Source of the DNA: Bacteroidota bacterium
GTDB taxonomy: Bacteria > Bacteroidota > Bacteroidia > Bacteroidales > Dysgonomonadaceae
Direction: 5' to 3'
Assembly (NCBI GenBank): GCA_023622765.1
Contig: JAMNYO010000070.1
Location: 62,001 to 126,000, forward strand
DNA: 64,000 nt
The notes below the pieces were generated by a model that had not been told where the DNA came from, searched no databases, and saw nothing but the letters and a program-made list of their open reading frames with translations. Below are positions 25,242 to 35,293 of this stretch, piece by piece. The position numbers and the translations under genes are program-made. Each line of letters starts with the position of its first letter. The first letter of the stretch is position 1.

Positions 25242-27757
25242 CTATTCTTCCAGGAGAGTAAGCGCGGCAATACCCTCCTTCAACCGAGCGATCTTGCTCT
25301 CCGCGTCCGCCTGTTTCTTACGCTCGTTCTCCACCACCTCCGGTTTCGCGTTCTGCACGAACCGCTCGTTGCTCAGCTTTTTCAGTACCGATTGCAAGAA
25401 GCCCTCGGTGTAAGTCAGTTCCGCGCGAAGTTTCTCCAGCTCAGCCTCTACGTCAATCTTCTCTTCCAGTGGCACGCTGTACTCGGTGGTCCCCACGAAG
25501 AACCCGGCCGCGCTGGGTTGCTTCTCCGGGACCGTCGTGATGTTGGAGAGGCGGCACATTTTGGCAATCACGCTGTTGAACCGGTTGTTGTGCCCCCCGG
25601 TCACGTGCAGTTCCAGTTCCTCCTTGTTGGGGATATTCTTCTCTGTCCGGATGGCACGCACGCCTGATACCACCTCTTTCAATACCTCGAAGTCGGCCAA
25701 CAACCCGCTGTCGGTTGTCCCTGCTTCGGGTTGTGGTGAGGTCATGATGCTCTCGCCCTCTTTCCGGGGGTGAAGCGCCTGCCACAGCTCTTCGGTGATA
25801 AACGGCATAAAGGGGTGCAGCAAGCGGGTCAGCGCGTCGAAAAAGTGCAATGTGACCTCGTACGTCCGGGCGTCGATGGGTTGTTGGTAGTCCGGTTTCA
25901 CGATCTCCAGGTACCACGCCGAGAAGTCGTCCCAGAAGAACTTGTAAAGCGCCATGAGCGCCTCCGAGAGGCGGTACTTCGAGAAGAGGTCGTTCACCTC
26001 CGCGACGGTCTCGAACAGCTTGTTTTGGAACCACTCCACCGCGATGGCCGCCGTCTCGGGTTGTGGGATGGTTTTATCCACCTCCCACCCTTTGATCAGT
26101 CGAAACGCGTTCCATATCTTGTTGTTGAAGTTGCGCCCCTGCTCGCACATCAGCTCGTCGAAGGGGAGGTCGTTCCCTGCGGGTGAGGTGAGCAGCATGC
26201 CCATCCGCACGCCATCGGCCCCGTACTGGTTCATCAGCTCGATCGGGTCGGGCGAGTTACCGAGTGACTTCGACATCTTCCGCCCCAGCTTGTCGCGCAC
26301 GATCCCCGTGAAGTAGACGTTTCGGAAGCAGGGTTCGTTCCGGTACTCGTAGCCCGACATGATCATCCGTGCTACCCAGAAGAAGATGATCTCTGGCGCC
26401 GTTACCAGGTCGTCCGTGGGGTAGTAGTAGTTGATATCATTGTTATCGGGGCGGTTGATACCATCGAATACCGAGATGGGCCAGAGCCACGAGGAGAACC
26501 AGGTGTCCAGCACATCCTCATCCTGCTTCAGGTCGTCTATCGTGAGCGGGTAGTCCACCTTGGCCAGCGCTTTCTCAAGTGCCTCCTCGGGGGTCATCGC
26601 CACTACGTAGCCCCCCTCGGGCAGGAAGTAGGCCGGGATGCGATGTCCCCACCAGAGCTGGCGGCTGATGCACCAGTCCTTGATGTTTTCCATCCAGTGG
26701 CGGTACATGTTCTTGTATTTCTCCGGGTGAAAGCGGATGGTGTCGTTTTCTACCGCCTCGGTAGCCGGTTTAGCCAGCTGCTCCATCTTCAGGAACCACT
26801 GCATGGAGAGCTTCGGCTCGATAACGGCATCGGTGCGCTCCGAGAAACCTACCTTGTGGACGTACGGCTCTATCTTCTCGATAAGTCCTGCCTCCTCCAG
26901 GTCTTTCTCGATCTGTTTTCTCGTCTCGAAACGGTCCATTCCCTTGTAGTGGATGCCATGCTCGTTGAGGGTGCCGTCGTCGTTGAATATATCGATGGAG
27001 GGGAGGTTGTGCTTCTCGCCCAGGAGGTAGTCGTTCACGTCGTGCGCCGGCGTCACCTTCAGGCAGCCGACATCGCGGTGTCACCCATGATGGTCTCCGG
27101 GCGGGTAGTGGCGACCAGGGCGTAAGCACCGTTCGGGTCACCTTCAACCATGTATTTCAAGTAGTAGAGTTTGCCGTTCACCTCCTTGTGAATTACCTCC
27201 TCGTCGGACAGTGCCGTGAGCGCCTGGGGATCCCAGTTCACCATCCGTACGCCCCGGTAAATGAGCCCCTTCTCGTGGAGGTCGCAAAACACACGCAACA
27301 CGCTTTCAGAACGAATGTCGTCCATGGTGAACGCGGTGCGCTCCCAATCGCAGGAGGCGCCCAGCTTCTTGAGCTGCTCAAGGATAATGCCCCCGTGTTC
27401 ACGCGTCCATTCCCACGCGTGCTCGAGAAACTCCTCCCGCGTAAGGTCGCTCTTCTTGATGCCTCGTGATGCCAGTCGCTCTACCACCTTCGCCTCGGTG
27501 GCGATGGAGGCGTGGTCGGTTCCGGGTACCCAGCAGGCGTTCTTTCCCTGCATGCGGGCTCGCCGCACCAGCACATCCTGGATGGTGTTGTTGAGCATGT
27601 GGCCCATATGCAGCACGCCGGTGACGTTGGGTGGCGGAATAACGATTGTGAATGGCTCACGATCATCGGGCTCTGAATGGAACAGCTGGTATTCCATCCA
27701 ATATTGATACCACTTCTTCTCTACCTCAGCGGGGTTGTACTTGCTTGCAATTTCCAT
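25242..27757 (-). pseudogene. valS: Valine--tRNA ligase, disrupted by internal deletion and frameshift
   Basis: Class I ValRS in two frames. The N part (start ATG 27757, [15 protein letters not shown]) contains the HIGH motif HMGH in [16 protein letters not shown] and ends [16 protein letters not shown] with TGA at 27059-27061. The C part, shifted, resumes [18 protein letters not shown] and contains KMSKS ([11 protein letters not shown]), the anticodon-binding domain and the C-terminal coiled coil. ValRS normally has about 40 residues between GDTA and [10 protein letters not shown] (the start of the CP1 editing domain). These are absent here, and the join at about 27063-27072 also changes frame. 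As valS is normally essential, a second functional copy or an assembly fault must be considered. An in-frame ATG at 27805 is possible but adds an unconserved extension. Confidence 0.88.
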
Positions 27758-27829
27758 TTGTTGTTTCCATTTCACCTCAGGAGCTTGAGTTTGAATGGAT
27801 ATCATTCTTTTTCGCTCCTTTCACGAGGT

Positions 27830-27921
27830 TATGATTTTACCTAGGGGAATCTCGATACCAACAGTCCAGGCCACCTACTTCTGCCGGGACTATCTATGAT
27901 AATACCTCAGAGATCTCGATG
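27830..27921. repeat. Imperfect direct repeats in valS leader
   Basis: Two copies of about 27 bp (27830-27857 and 27895-27921) share TATGAT-TTACCT-GATCTCGAT-like sequence on the plus strand, 65 bp apart, within the 200-nt region upstream of valS. They could be protein-binding sites or related RNA hairpin halves. Confidence 0.4.
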
Positions 27922-27959
27922 CGAAACCCTGAATAGTGTTATTATTTTTACTCAGGTTG

Positions 27960-27967
27960 CAAAGGTA
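27960..27967 (-). promoter_or_regulatory. Candidate -7 box for valS
   Basis: On the minus strand TACCTTTG matches TAnnTTTG. It would give a leader of about 195 nt before valS ATG 27757, containing the direct repeats. A -33 element is not evident. Confidence 0.35.
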
Positions 27968-28056
27968 TAAATTATTTAGGACTTTGGTTTTAGGATGCTT
28001 GTTAACTTTAGCATATTGTTTTATGGCTACTTTTAGCTTTCAAAGCCAAGTTTGCT

Positions 28057-29307
28057 TTATATCTCTTTATAAAGTAAGTAGGGTCTACGCTGTTGCTTGA
28101 ACTGCTTCACGTCGTCCGCCCATTTGGCCTTGATGGCGTCGGTCGATTTGCCCGCCATGATATCTTCGCGGATGTAGTCCACGCCGATCAGTTTTTCAAA
28201 GAACGAGGTGAAGAATGCTTCTCCTATATTCAGGTTATGGTAGGCATCGATGATGTAGGAGAGGTCGAACCCCTTTTCCCAAATCTTCTCGTGAGGTATA
28301 TTCCTTAGGTCGACCCCAAAGCACTTTTGGTTTAATAGGGGCGGGTTCTTGGCACCGGGCACGCTACGGGGGGTAAACGAGAAGTCTGACCCCTTGTAAT
28401 CCGGGTGGCCGTAAGCCTCGAAGGGGAACGAGGTGCCGCGTCCCAGGCTCATGACCGTTCCCTCGAACAGGCAGGTGGAGGGGTATAGGTAGATCGACTG
28501 GATGGTGGGCAGGTTGGGCGAGGGTGCGATGGGGGGCTCGTAACGAGTTTGGTGCGTGTAGTTCTCGCAAGGCACCACGGTGAGGTCGCACACCCGTCCC
28601 TCGGGCAGCCACTTCTCGCCGTTTATCATCAGCGCCAGCTCTCCAAGGGTCATCCCGTGTACCACCGGGATGGGGAGCCAGCCTACGCCCGACTTATACT
28701 TCATGTTGAGGAGGGGACCATCCACGTAAAAGCCGTTGGGGTTGGGACGGTCCAGCACGATCATCTTCTTGCCGTGCTCGGCACAGGCATCCATCAGCCG
28801 CGCCATGCTGATGTAATAGGTGTAGAAGCGTAGCCCCACGTCCTGCATATCGAACAGCAGCACGTCAACTTCCGCCATCCTCTCTGCCGAAGGCTTGCCG
28901 CCTCCATCACCGTACAGCGACCAGATGGGTATGCCGGTCTTCTCGTCGACCGAGCTGCTCACATGTTCACCCGCGTCGGCGGTTCCCCGAAAGCCATGCT
29001 CGGGCGAGAAAATTGCCACCACCTTTATACCTCGTTCCACGAGCGCATCCACCAGATGGACATCGCCCACCATACCGGTCTGGTTGCTCATCACGGCCAC
29101 CCGCCTGCCCTCCAGTGCGGATAGGTATTGATCGAATCGTTCGGCGCCCATCGTTACCGATGATTCATCATGAGTGGATAGATCTTTCGCGGAGGAGAGC
29201 GATGACCTCACGTGGCTCATCGAGGCCTCTTTTTTCGCGAAGAGACAGGCTGGAAATAGAAATGGCAGAATAAGTAAAGAGATCAGGGGGAAAAGCACTT
29301 TTTTCAT
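28057..29307 (-). CDS. namZ: Exo-beta-N-acetylmuramidase NamZ (DUF1343, GH171)
   Basis: This 416-residue exported protein has a signal peptide (MKKVLFPLISLLILPFLF; a Cys at about 21 may make it a lipoprotein). Characteristic DUF1343 stretches are GRRVAVMSNQTGMVGD, FSPEHGFRGTADAGEHV, LFDMQDVGLRFYTYYIS, VLDRPNPNGFYVDGP, and PVVHGMTLGELALMINGEKWL. NamZ removes terminal MurNAc from peptidoglycan fragments and acts with NagZ and amidases in wall recycling or in scavenging wall material. It is expressed alone, with a leader that is shared with the sulfatase gene at 49393-50925. Confidence 0.9.
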   Translation of the reverse strand: MKKVLFPLISLLILPFLFPACLFAKKEASMSHVRSSLSSAKDLSTHDESSVTMGAERFDQYLSALEGRRVAVMSNQTGMVGDVHLVDALVERGIKVVAIFSPEHGFRGTADAGEHVSSSVDEKTGIPIWSLYGDGGGKPSAERMAEVDVLLFDMQDVGLRFYTYYISMARLMDACAEHGKKMIVLDRPNPNGFYVDGPLLNMKYKSGVGWLPIPVVHGMTLGELALMINGEKWLPEGRVCDLTVVPCENYTHQTRYEPPIAPSPNLPTIQSIYLYPSTCLFEGTVMSLGRGTSFPFEAYGHPDYKGSDFSFTPRSVPGAKNPPLLNQKCFGVDLRNIPHEKIWEKGFDLSYIIDAYHNLNIGEAFFTSFFEKLIGVDYIREDIMAGKSTDAIKAKWADDVKQFKQQRRPYLLYKEI

Positions 29308-29358
29308 ACGATTATTTTATTTTTTTGTTTCGGTGTATGGAACTCGCTTTAATCATGT
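29305..29358 (-). repeat. Leader repeat upstream of namZ (copy 1)
   Basis: The 50 bases before and including the namZ start codon are almost the same as those upstream of the sulfatase gene that starts at 50925. Common elements on the minus strand are GCGAGTTCCATACAC, an A-rich spacer and AAAATAATCGTATGAA across the ATG. A further 24-bp piece, at 29458-29481, matches 50976-50999. Confidence 0.7.
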
Positions 29359-29531
29359 TCTTGTGTGAGAACTATTTCGATAAGCTAAATGAGCAGAGGA
29401 CAAGTTCACTTGGACTATGCCATAGCGAGAAATAGTCTAATTTTAATGAACAGTTTTCATGCTCGTTTCATACGATTGTTTGTCTTTATAAGTCTCATTA
29501 CGGCTATTATCTACGGGTCGGTTTCATGACG

Positions 29532-29927
29532 TTACTCTTCGGTTTTAGTGGATGAGTATTTTTGCTGCTCGTGCAACTGGTCGAACTCCCCTTGCAGGAG
29601 AAGCAACTCTTTTTTTACCTCCCTAAGGCGTGCCACCGCCTCGGCCCGCCTCGTCTGCTCGTCCTTCTTCGTTTGCAAGGTTTGGCGGGCTCCCTCAAGC
29701 GTCATTCCCTTCTCCTTGACCAGGTGGTAGACCATCTCTACCTGCAGGATATCTTCACGGGTATATTGCCGGGTACCGCCGGCCGTCTTTTTGGGGCGTA
29801 TGTTGTCGAACTCTTTCTCCCAGTAGCGCAGTAGCGAGACGTTGACGGCGAAATGGTCGGCCACCTCCTGTATCGAGTAGAAGAGGCGCTTTTCGTTGAA
29901 CTGAATCGGTTTCTTTCTCTTGCCCAT
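29532..29927 (-). CDS. MerR-family transcriptional regulator
   Basis: The protein has 131 residues from ATG 29927 (MGKRKKPIQF). The N-terminal MerR-type winged helix (LFYSIQEVADHFAVNVSLLRYWEKEFDNIRPKKTAGGTRQYTREDI) is complete. A short linker and a C-terminal coiled coil rich in Lys, Glu and Gln (about 75-125) follow, with no effector domain. This is the common single MerR protein of Bacteroidales, and the target is unknown. An in-frame ATG at 29987 would translate through a tandem repeat and was rejected. Confidence 0.88.
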   Translation of the reverse strand: MGKRKKPIQFNEKRLFYSIQEVADHFAVNVSLLRYWEKEFDNIRPKKTAGGTRQYTREDILQVEMVYHLVKEKGMTLEGARQTLQTKKDEQTRRAEAVARLREVKKELLLLQGEFDQLHEQQKYSSTKTEE

Positions 29928-29933
29928 AATGTA

Positions 29934-29981
29934 GGTAACGTGTAAGGGAAATGATAAGGTGACGTGTAAGGAATATGATTT
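29934..29981. repeat. Two tandem 24-bp repeats before the MerR gene
   Basis: Two imperfect copies (29934-29957, 29958-29981) share the core ACGTGTAAGG. They lie between the methyltransferase stop and the MerR start and could be an operator pair or a slippage product. Confidence 0.5.
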
Positions 29982-29998
29982 TGTCAAGGGGTTCTCCC

Positions 29999-30976
29999 CT
30001 ATGACTTGCTTGATTTTCGTGCGATGACAACGATGGAGCTGGCTTGTTCAATATCATACCACGAGCGGGCCAGGCTTATCAAACCGACAAGTGGAGCCCG
30101 GATCCAACGCACCAGCGGATCGCTCTTCACGTACTTCTCGCTCAACAACGAGATGTAGAACGGGTCGAAGGGCAACGCGTGCCTACCCGTGACAACCAAC
30201 CCGTGGCATGCCAGTAACCGTTCGAGGGTAGTGGGAGTGAAGTGCCACAGGTGCCTGGGCACATCGTACGCTGCCCACCACTCATGGTAAAAGCGGGCAT
30301 CGTACGCGAGGTGGTTGGGGACGGCGATAACCGCGACTCCCTCGTCTGTCAGTATCTCCTTGATCTGCTCGACGCTTTCATTCAACTGCTCCAAATGCTC
30401 CAGCACGTGCCATAGGGTGACCACGTGGTACGATCCCCGCTTGATGTTCCAAAAGCTCTTTTCATCCCGGACATCCAGCCTGAACTGCTTACTGGCATAC
30501 TCCCTGGCTCTTTGCTCTTTCTCGATGCCTGAAACGGAGAATCCCCGCCTTTTTGCCGCGTGTAGGAAGTAGCCGGTACCACACCCCATATCAAGGAGGC
30601 GAGGCGCCTTGTTTGCCATATTAGTCCGCCGGTCTATCAGATTTGATCTGTTTGATTCACGCGTCACTCCCCGGACGGCTGCCGTCACCAGGCGAACCTT
30701 CCTCTTTACCATAACCTGCCGGGCGGCATGGTACAGCTTGTTCACCAGCCCCCGATGGGTATCGGAGTGTGAGATGTATTCCGGTGAGTCGTAATACCTT
30801 CCTATCGTGCCTTCAGATGGGAAGGAGTTCGTGAAACGAAACCCGCATCGCTGGCAATCAAAGAGGGGAAAGCGCTCCCCGCTCGAGAAGTGGTCCACCA
30901 CGTCAAGTGCTTTCCCTATAGCCTCACTGCCACACACCGGGCAGCGTGTTAGTTCGATAAGAGCTCTATCATTCAT
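29999..30976 (-). CDS. Class I SAM-dependent methyltransferase with zinc-ribbon N terminus
   Basis: This 325-residue protein begins with a zinc ribbon: CPVCG at about 12-16 and CQRCG at about 40-44. The methyltransferase domain follows, with motif I LLDMGCGTGYFLHAAKRRG (about 128-146), an acidic SAM-ribose contact (IEKE) and motif LWHVLEHL. This layout is typical of methyltransferases in glycan or small-molecule modification, often near O-antigen loci. No such locus is nearby and the substrate is unknown. It probably uses the divergent promoter described at 31107-31138. Confidence 0.85.
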   Translation of the reverse strand: MNDRALIELTRCPVCGSEAIGKALDVVDHFSSGERFPLFDCQRCGFRFTNSFPSEGTIGRYYDSPEYISHSDTHRGLVNKLYHAARQVMVKRKVRLVTAAVRGVTRESNRSNLIDRRTNMANKAPRLLDMGCGTGYFLHAAKRRGFSVSGIEKEQRAREYASKQFRLDVRDEKSFWNIKRGSYHVVTLWHVLEHLEQLNESVEQIKEILTDEGVAVIAVPNHLAYDARFYHEWWAAYDVPRHLWHFTPTTLERLLACHGLVVTGRHALPFDPFYISLLSEKYVKSDPLVRWIRAPLVGLISLARSWYDIEQASSIVVIARKSSKS

Positions 30977-31106
30977 ACAATGGTTGGTGATATGATGTTA
31001 CGGTCACCATTGGAGCCGGCTCATCATCCATATCGATGCTTCAAAAATCTTCGTTTCGGCAATAAACGAAACAGGTATTTTGCTGTATGTTATTTGTACA
31101 GTGGCT

Positions 31107-31138
31107 CAAAAATAACAATATTCGATGGGAAGGGCAAA
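31107..31138 (-). promoter_or_regulatory. Promoter for the methyltransferase gene
   Basis: On the minus strand TTTG (31138-31135), 20 bp, then TATTTTTG (31114-31107) match the -33/-7 consensus with ideal spacing. It gives a leader of about 120 nt. Confidence 0.6.
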
Positions 31139-31250
31139 TTTTTCCTCCATCCCTTTTTTTACCCTTTTTCACGTTTTAATCTTTCTTCGCTTTTATTTTT
31201 TCCTTTTTAGGCCTCTTCCGCCTTTTCCCCCTCGCCATTTTGTTCCCGCA
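31139..31250 (+). other. Pyrimidine-rich tract between divergent promoters
   Basis: About 110 bases consist almost only of T and C on the plus strand, between the methyltransferase promoter and the alaS promoter. No gene or hairpin is visible. A similar but less pure tract precedes argS (20120-20250). Confidence 0.5.
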
Positions 31251-31251
31251 C

Positions 31252-31282
31252 TTTGGGAAACGAAGTTTTTCATGTAATTTTG
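31252..31282 (+). promoter_or_regulatory. alaS promoter
   Basis: TTTG (31252-31255), 19 bp, then TAATTTTG (31275-31282) match the Bacteroidota consensus. Transcription would start about 20 nt before the alaS ATG. Confidence 0.65.
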
Positions 31283-31309
31283 TAACCTGTTTTATAAATA
31301 TCACATGAA

Positions 31310-33925
31310 ATGATGACTTCCAAAGAGATTCGCCAGTCGTTTAAAGATTTTTTTCAATCGAAGGATCATCGGATCGTACCATCAGCCCCGATGGTGATTA
31401 AAGATGATCCCACCTTGATGTTCACCAACGCTGGGATGAACCAGTTTAAAGATATTATCTTGGGCAACGCCCCCGTGGAGCACCCGCGTGTGGCCGACTC
31501 TCAGAAGTGCTTGAGAGTAAGTGGTAAACATAACGACCTGGAGGAGGTGGGGCACGATACCTACCACCACACCATGTTCGAGATGTTGGGGAACTGGTCC
31601 TTTGGCGACTACTTCAAGGAGGAGGCGATCGATTGGGCGTGGGAGTACCTCACCGAGGTGCTCAAGCTCGATAAGGATAGGCTGTACGCCTCTATTTTCG
31701 AGGGATCGCCCGAGGAGAACCTTGAACGGGATGACGAGGCAATCGGGCATTGGAAAAAGTACCTGCCCCAGGAGCGCATCATCAACGGAAGTAAGCATGA
31801 TAATTTCTGGGAGATGGGAGATACCGGTCCTTGTGGCCCCTGCTCGGAGATTCATATTGATCTTCGGCTGGAGGAGGAACGGGCCAAGGTGGACGGGGTA
31901 ACTCTCGTGAACCAAGATCACCCGCTCGTGATCGAGGTGTGGAACCTGGTGTTCATGCAATACAATCGCAAGGCGGATGGCTCGCTCGAACCATTGCCTG
32001 CGAAGGTGATCGATACCGGGATGGGCCTCGAACGGCTCTGCATGGCGGTGCAGGGAAAGCTGTCGAACTACGATACCGACCTGTTCCAGCCCCTTATCCA
32101 GAAGATAGCGGAGATAACCGGCTGTCCATACGGTAAAGAGGATAAAAAAGATGTGGCCATGCGGGTGGTGGCCGACCACGTGCGTACCATCGCCTTTTCG
32201 ATTACCGATGGGCAACTTCCTTCGAACGCGAAAGCGGGTTACGTGATCCGGCGCATCTTGCGTCGCGCGGTGCGGTACGGCTACACCTTCCTGGGAATGC
32301 ACGAGTCGTTTATCTACCGGTTGGTGCCCACGCTGGTGCAAGTGATGGGCGAAGCGTACCCGGAGCTACCGGCACAGCAATCGCTTATCGAGAAGGTGAT
32401 CAAAGAGGAGGAGGAGGCATTCTTGCGGACGCTCGAAAACGGGATCAGGCTGCTGGAGAGGAACCTGCCCGAAGAGGAGGGGGGAGTATTGAAAGGAGAG
32501 GTGGCTTTCCAGCTCTACGACACCTTCGGTTTTCCGCTCGATCTGACCGAGTTGATCCTCCGCGAACAGGGGATGACGGTGGATACCGAGGGCTTCAACA
32601 CCGAGATGCGTAAGCAGCGGGAACGGGCGCGCAACGCGGCGGCTATGGAGACGGGTGATTGGGTCGTGTTGCGGCAAGGTGAACCGGAGTTCGTGGGGTA
32701 CGATGAAACGGAAAGTAAGGCGACTATCTTGCGCTATCGGGAGGTGAAGCGCAAAAACAAGCGCTATTACCAGCTGGTGCTCTCTCGTTCACCTTTTTAC
32801 GCGGAGATGGGGGGCCAAGTAGGTGATAGCGGCTGGCTGATAGACCAAGAAAAAACCATCGAAGTGTTCGATACCATACGCGAGAATAACTTGGCCATGC
32901 ATCTTACCAACAAGTTACCGGACAACCTAGAAGGAGAATTTATCGTCCGGATTGATAAAGGGAAGCGAACGGCCACCGAATGCAACCATTCGGCTACCCA
33001 CCTGATGCACGAGGCGATGCGCGAAGTGCTGGGAAGCCACGTGGAACAGAAGGGGTCGTATGTCTCCCCGGAGTTGTTGCGGTTCGACTTCTCTCACTTC
33101 CAAAAGGTGACCCCCGAGGAGATTCGGGAGGTGGAGAAGCGGGTGACCGCCAAGATACGGGCAAACTTGCCGATTGAAGAGCAACGGCAACTGCCGATCG
33201 AGGAGGCAAAAGCGCAAGGTGCTATTGCGCTCTTTGGTGAAAAGTACGGCGATAAGGTGCGTACCGTCCGCTTTGGTTCTTCCATCGAGTTGTGCGGGGG
33301 TACCCATACCTCCTCCACGGGGCGTATCGGTACATTCCGTATCATCAGCGAACGGGCCATCTCCGCGGGCGTGCGGCGCGTGGAGGCTGTAACGGCAAAG
33401 GGGTGCGAAGAGTACCTCTACCTGCAGGAAGACCTTTTAAGGGAGATAAAGGGGATGTTCGATAACGTGCCCGACGTGATGCAGGCGATCCAAAAGGTGA
33501 TTGGCGACAACGAGGAGATGAAGCAACAGCTTCAGGAGTACCTGAAGGAGCGGGTGGAACAGCTCAAGCAGCAGGTGATCGATAAGCGTAAGGAGGTGAA
33601 CGGGGTAACCCTCTTCAAGTTGCTGTTACCTGTTGGAACCCCCGAAGCGATCAAAGATATCGCATACCAGCTTAGGGGGGAGTTCCCGGAAAAGATGATG
33701 TTCGTGGCCGGGACGCTGGTCAACGGCAAACCTAGCCTCACTGTTATGCTGAGTGACGACCTGGTAGTCAAGGGGTTCAACGCGAGCAATATGGTGCGTG
33801 AGGCGGCCAAGGAGATACAAGGCGGTGGCGGTGGGCAACCTTTCTACGCGACCGCGGGAGGGAAAAATCCGGATGGGCTGAACGCGGCCGTGGAGGCGAT
33901 CGTTAAGAAGCTCGCAGAAGCGTGA
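31310..33925 (+). CDS. alaS: Alanine--tRNA ligase
   Basis: This 871-residue class II synthetase has an N-terminal catalytic core ([50 protein letters not shown]) and a tRNA-recognition helical domain. The editing domain carries [16 protein letters not shown] and the metal site C-GGTH ([17 protein letters not shown]). The C-terminal oligomerisation/C-Ala domain ends [16 protein letters not shown]. Length and motifs are normal. An alternative start is the next codon (ATG 31313). Its stop lies one base from the stop of the convergent acyltransferase gene, so no terminator fits between them. Confidence 0.97.
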   Translation: MMTSKEIRQSFKDFFQSKDHRIVPSAPMVIKDDPTLMFTNAGMNQFKDIILGNAPVEHPRVADSQKCLRVSGKHNDLEEVGHDTYHHTMFEMLGNWSFGDYFKEEAIDWAWEYLTEVLKLDKDRLYASIFEGSPEENLERDDEAIGHWKKYLPQERIINGSKHDNFWEMGDTGPCGPCSEIHIDLRLEEERAKVDGVTLVNQDHPLVIEVWNLVFMQYNRKADGSLEPLPAKVIDTGMGLERLCMAVQGKLSNYDTDLFQPLIQKIAEITGCPYGKEDKKDVAMRVVADHVRTIAFSITDGQLPSNAKAGYVIRRILRRAVRYGYTFLGMHESFIYRLVPTLVQVMGEAYPELPAQQSLIEKVIKEEEEAFLRTLENGIRLLERNLPEEEGGVLKGEVAFQLYDTFGFPLDLTELILREQGMTVDTEGFNTEMRKQRERARNAAAMETGDWVVLRQGEPEFVGYDETESKATILRYREVKRKNKRYYQLVLSRSPFYAEMGGQVGDSGWLIDQEKTIEVFDTIRENNLAMHLTNKLPDNLEGEFIVRIDKGKRTATECNHSATHLMHEAMREVLGSHVEQKGSYVSPELLRFDFSHFQKVTPEEIREVEKRVTAKIRANLPIEEQRQLPIEEAKAQGAIALFGEKYGDKVRTVRFGSSIELCGGTHTSSTGRIGTFRIISERAISAGVRRVEAVTAKGCEEYLYLQEDLLREIKGMFDNVPDVMQAIQKVIGDNEEMKQQLQEYLKERVEQLKQQVIDKRKEVNGVTLFKLLLPVGTPEAIKDIAYQLRGEFPEKMMFVAGTLVNGKPSLTVMLSDDLVVKGFNASNMVREAAKEIQGGGGGQPFYATAGGKNPDGLNAAVEAIVKKLAEA

Positions 33926-33926
33926 C

Positions 33927-35240
33927 TCAAAGGAAGCGAATCAGTTTCGACAGCCGCTCCCACTCCTTGGGGAAATTGTGTGCGAAGCGGTGTACTTTTT
34001 GATCTCTACGGGCGGTTTTCCACCACTTTTGCCAACGGATGGCGAAGTAGAAGGTGAGGGGCATCACGAAGAGGTAACCCAAAGCCAGGAGCCAGTTGCC
34101 GGTAATAACCCCCAGGAGGAGCGATTGCAGCAAGGCGAAAATAGGCACGAAAAAGAGGCCCGAAACGTACCGCACCGAGGGGATGAACTGTTTATCCTTG
34201 AATAGCCCCTTGAGCTTTTTGTTAATCAACAGCGGGAAGAGCCCGTTCACGAAGCCGAACAACGCGATGGGGGCGGTAAGGAGAAGCGCTGAGAAACGGG
34301 CGAAGAGGTTCCACTTGGAAGGCCTCTTCCACACCCGGTCTTTGGAGTTAAGCCCGTTTCCCTGCAACAACTGTTTCGCTTCCCTCAGTTCCCCGACTTT
34401 CCGTTGGAACCGCTCGGGTTCCCGTTCGAAAAGGCGATCCAGTTCCCTCACGATATGGAGCGACGCCTGAAGGAAGTCGTCTTTTCGGCCGCGGAATAGT
34501 TCCTTTGCAATGCGGTCGCTGTTCCAGTCAATCGCCAGGCAGTAGTCATCATAGTAATCGTCGTTCCATATATCGACCACCATTGATTTTAACCGCGCTT
34601 CCAGGTCCTTTCGTAACTGATTGGTAGCCAGGTTGGGATTCTCGTTGTACAGCGCCTTGTACTCCGATACCTCGATGGGTTGGCCGAACGTCACGTAGGC
34701 ATCCGATGGGAAGTCGTTCACGTCGCGATAGTAGATGGCTACCGGCACGATCTGGCTTTGCAGCTCGAAGTCGAGAGAAGCCTCCGTGGGCAGCACGATG
34801 CGGGGCACCGCTTTCTGAATGGGGAGGAGCGACTGCTTGGGGTTATGTCTCCCCTCGGGGAAGAGGGCGATGGGGTTGTTTTTCTTGAGTACGCGGGCTG
34901 CGGTTCTAAAGACTTCATCGTTCCGTTCCAGGTTATCCTTCCCGTCGCGAAGCCGGAAGACAGGGATGATGCGCAACCCCTTGAGCAGCCAGGCGACAAA
35001 CTTCTGCTTGAAGATATCGGCCCGGGCCAAGAATACGACCTGCTTGCAGTGGTAGCTGCAGTAGACCAGCATCAGGGCATCCAACAACGCGTTACGGTGG
35101 TTAGCCGCGAAGATGATCGGCCTTTTCCTGGATACGTTCTCTTTACGGCCGACAAACACCAGCTTCCTGAAGTTCAGCCGTAAAGTGGTCTTTACCGGCA
35201 ACTTAGCCAGCGCGTAACGAATATCGTATTGGTAAATCAT
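33927..35240 (-). CDS. PlsC-type 1-acyl-glycerol-phosphate acyltransferase
   Basis: The protein has 437 residues from ATG 35240 (MIYQYDIRYALAK). The acyltransferase block is N-terminal: NHRNALLD (the H-x4-D catalytic motif, about 54-61) and FPEGRH (about 128-133). The C-terminal third has hydrophobic helices (about 320-350, 375-410). It acylates lysophosphatidate or a related lipid in membrane lipid synthesis. An in-frame ATG at 35381 would overlap the upstream symporter gene by about 90 bp and lacks family similarity, so the shorter form was chosen. Confidence 0.82.
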   Translation of the reverse strand: MIYQYDIRYALAKLPVKTTLRLNFRKLVFVGRKENVSRKRPIIFAANHRNALLDALMLVYCSYHCKQVVFLARADIFKQKFVAWLLKGLRIIPVFRLRDGKDNLERNDEVFRTAARVLKKNNPIALFPEGRHNPKQSLLPIQKAVPRIVLPTEASLDFELQSQIVPVAIYYRDVNDFPSDAYVTFGQPIEVSEYKALYNENPNLATNQLRKDLEARLKSMVVDIWNDDYYDDYCLAIDWNSDRIAKELFRGRKDDFLQASLHIVRELDRLFEREPERFQRKVGELREAKQLLQGNGLNSKDRVWKRPSKWNLFARFSALLLTAPIALFGFVNGLFPLLINKKLKGLFKDKQFIPSVRYVSGLFFVPIFALLQSLLLGVITGNWLLALGYLFVMPLTFYFAIRWQKWWKTARRDQKVHRFAHNFPKEWERLSKLIRFL

Positions 35241-35293
35241 AACGGTAAGTTTTGTTAGAGAGGTGAAATGACCCGTGTTAACTCGTTGTTCCT

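Noticed and set aside
31382-32341. 319-codon minus-strand ORF within alaS
   Set aside because: Lies wholly antisense to a well-supported alaS; it arises from third-position composition and has no recognisable motif.
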